The notes under the pieces are model-generated. The model saw only the letters and a program-made list of their open reading frames with translations. It made no database searches and was not told the DNA's origin. DNA of 64,000 nucleotides, taken from positions 992,001 through 1,056,000 of the forward strand of contig OZ195520.1 of assembly GCA_964277385.1 (NCBI GenBank). The letters are read 5' to 3'. The translations under genes and the position numbers were made by a program. The DNA is from WRAU01 sp964277385 (GTDB taxonomy: Bacteria; Pseudomonadota; Alphaproteobacteria; WRAU01; Hepatincolaceae). Numbering within the stretch: position 1 is the first letter of the stretch; every line of letters starts with the position of its first letter. Below, piece by piece: positions 63,233 through 64,000 of the stretch.

Positions 63233-63880
63233 ATTATTTTTATTTTTTTATAACCAAAGAAAGCAGTGGCTTATAATTTTTTGCTAAATTAAATAGCAAT
63301 AACAATTTTTATTAATCTTATTAAAATCATTTCACTATTTTAATAAAAAACATTATCACATAGAATAGAATTAACACTCAATTATTCGTTTAATAGTTAG
63401 TATGATATACCCTTCTATATATGGTTGCTTTTATAAAAAAATATATCATCTATAAAAACACAAACACAATATTAACACAATATTAAGTTATTTACTTAAT
63501 ATTTAGAATAATAAATTACTCTATTTGTAATTACAGTTTGTAAAATATAATACCAGCTTTAATAAATTAGATCATTATATACAAAACAAACTAACTTTTT
63601 TCATACAATATATTTTTAATAAAATAATAAACTACATCTCAATAATATGAAATCAGTATAATCCCTCTTGTATAAAAAGTACACTTCTAATTGATTTTTA
63701 ATTACCAAACATTTAGCATATATAATTACAAAAAACTATCTACTTAGTATAATATCTTATTTTGTTTATAATTGCAATTTGTAAAAAATAATATTACCAT
63801 CAAAATAAAACAACATTAAGTTGCTTATTTAATAATTACCATAATATTTCCTTCTTTTTATACTTACCTATTATACACAT
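63233..63880. other. spacer upstream of the cyo operon
   Basis: About 650 bases of AT-rich DNA without a recognisable gene. Two related segments (around 63519-63555 and 63757-63800, both with TAATT-CA-TTTGTAAAA and AATA-TACCA) look like a diverged repeat. The cyo promoter must lie here, but no hexamer pair stands out. Confidence 0.4.
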
Positions 63881-63908
63881 AAAAGGGGTACTGCCTACTA
63901 CCCCTTTT
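63881..63908 (-). terminator. terminator of the gene entering from the right edge
   Basis: 10-bp stem AAAAGGGGTA/TACCCCTTTT with an 8-base loop, 12 bases beyond the stop of the partial gene. The arms supply A- and T-runs on both sides, so it could work in either direction. Confidence 0.7.
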
Positions 63909-63920
63909 ATGAAATATAAA

Positions 63921-64000
63921 CTACCTAAACATTCCATATAAAAGTAATAACAATAGAGTTGTTGTAAGTAGTGGATTTGTAATAATTTTCCAAAACTTAG
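63921..64000 (-). CDS. 3' end of a leftward gene, membrane protein (partial)
   Basis: Minus-strand codons from the window edge read KFWKIITNPLLTTTLLLLLY, then GMFR and TAG (63923-63921). This is a hydrophobic C-terminal membrane segment with a basic end. The gene begins outside the window. A terminator directly follows it, supporting a real 3' end. Too little is left to name it. Confidence 0.5.
   Translation of the reverse strand, partial: KFWKIITNPLLTTTLLLLLLYGMFR

Overview
The window is about 64 kb of very AT-rich bacterial DNA. It looks like a reduced, host-associated alphaproteobacterium of the Rickettsiales/Holosporales/Hepatincola type. The reasons are a tandem family of P44/Msp2 (Surface_Ag_2)-like outer-membrane proteins, the alphaproteobacterial order lspA / DUF3035-like lipoprotein / two M16 peptidases, F1 genes atpHAGDC separate from F0, long gene-poor spacers and many decayed genes. 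Unlike Anaplasmataceae it keeps mreBCD-mrdA-rodA and murA, so it probably makes a wall, and it respires through a cytochrome bo3 quinol oxidase. The genus cannot be fixed from the sequence alone.

Layout. (1) 1-8630 is an accessory region resembling the early region of a lambdoid prophage or phage satellite. It has a CI/S24-type repressor (5557-6450) divergent from a Cro-like gene. A leftward operon follows with a replication-type gene carrying an iteron-like TGTCG array, an unknown gene and a VRR-NUC-type nuclease. A holin-like gene, a barrel protein, small genes and several broken genes surround it. Two copies of a 19-bp operator sit exactly inside two sigma70-type promoters. No integrase, terminase or structural gene is visible. 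(2) 8886-13585 is housekeeping: tRNA-Phe, yacG, RNase G, maf, infA, murA, a small conserved gene and tRNA-Thr. (3) 13880-18770 is a tandem array of four P44-like genes, two of them nearly identical, each with the same promoter architecture and its own terminator. (4) 18986-28372 holds an SPFH protein, trmL, miaA, the mreB-mreC-mreD-mrdA-rodA rod-shape operon and ahpC-ahpD. (5) 28373-30394 is a graveyard with a DNA methyltransferase relic. (6) 30395-42594, all leftward, holds the M16 pair, lipoprotein, lspA, ileS, ribF, ettA, an SDR, rlmI, a HAD hydrolase and a broken cytochrome b5-like gene. (7) 42748-48661 holds a TcyP-like cystine transporter with a CoA-disulfide reductase-like flavoprotein, a decayed copy of part of that flavoprotein, an Lrp regulator and trxB. 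(8) 49780-63232 holds F1 ATPase atpHAGDC, priA, xerC and the bo3 oxidase genes cyoE-A-B-C-D. The window ends in the 3' tail of another leftward gene.

How it fits together. The cyo genes build a proton-pumping quinol oxidase that would feed the ATP synthase. murA, the Rod genes and lspA handle envelope growth and lipoprotein maturation. ahpCD, trxB, the CoA-disulfide reductase-like protein and the cystine carrier form a thiol/peroxide module. The P44-like array and the barrel protein at 306 are candidate surface antigens. The two most interesting signals are the compact phage-type control circuit (shared operator, apparently leaderless cro, iterons inside the replication gene) and the P44-like array, whose sequence shows recent duplication and gene conversion.
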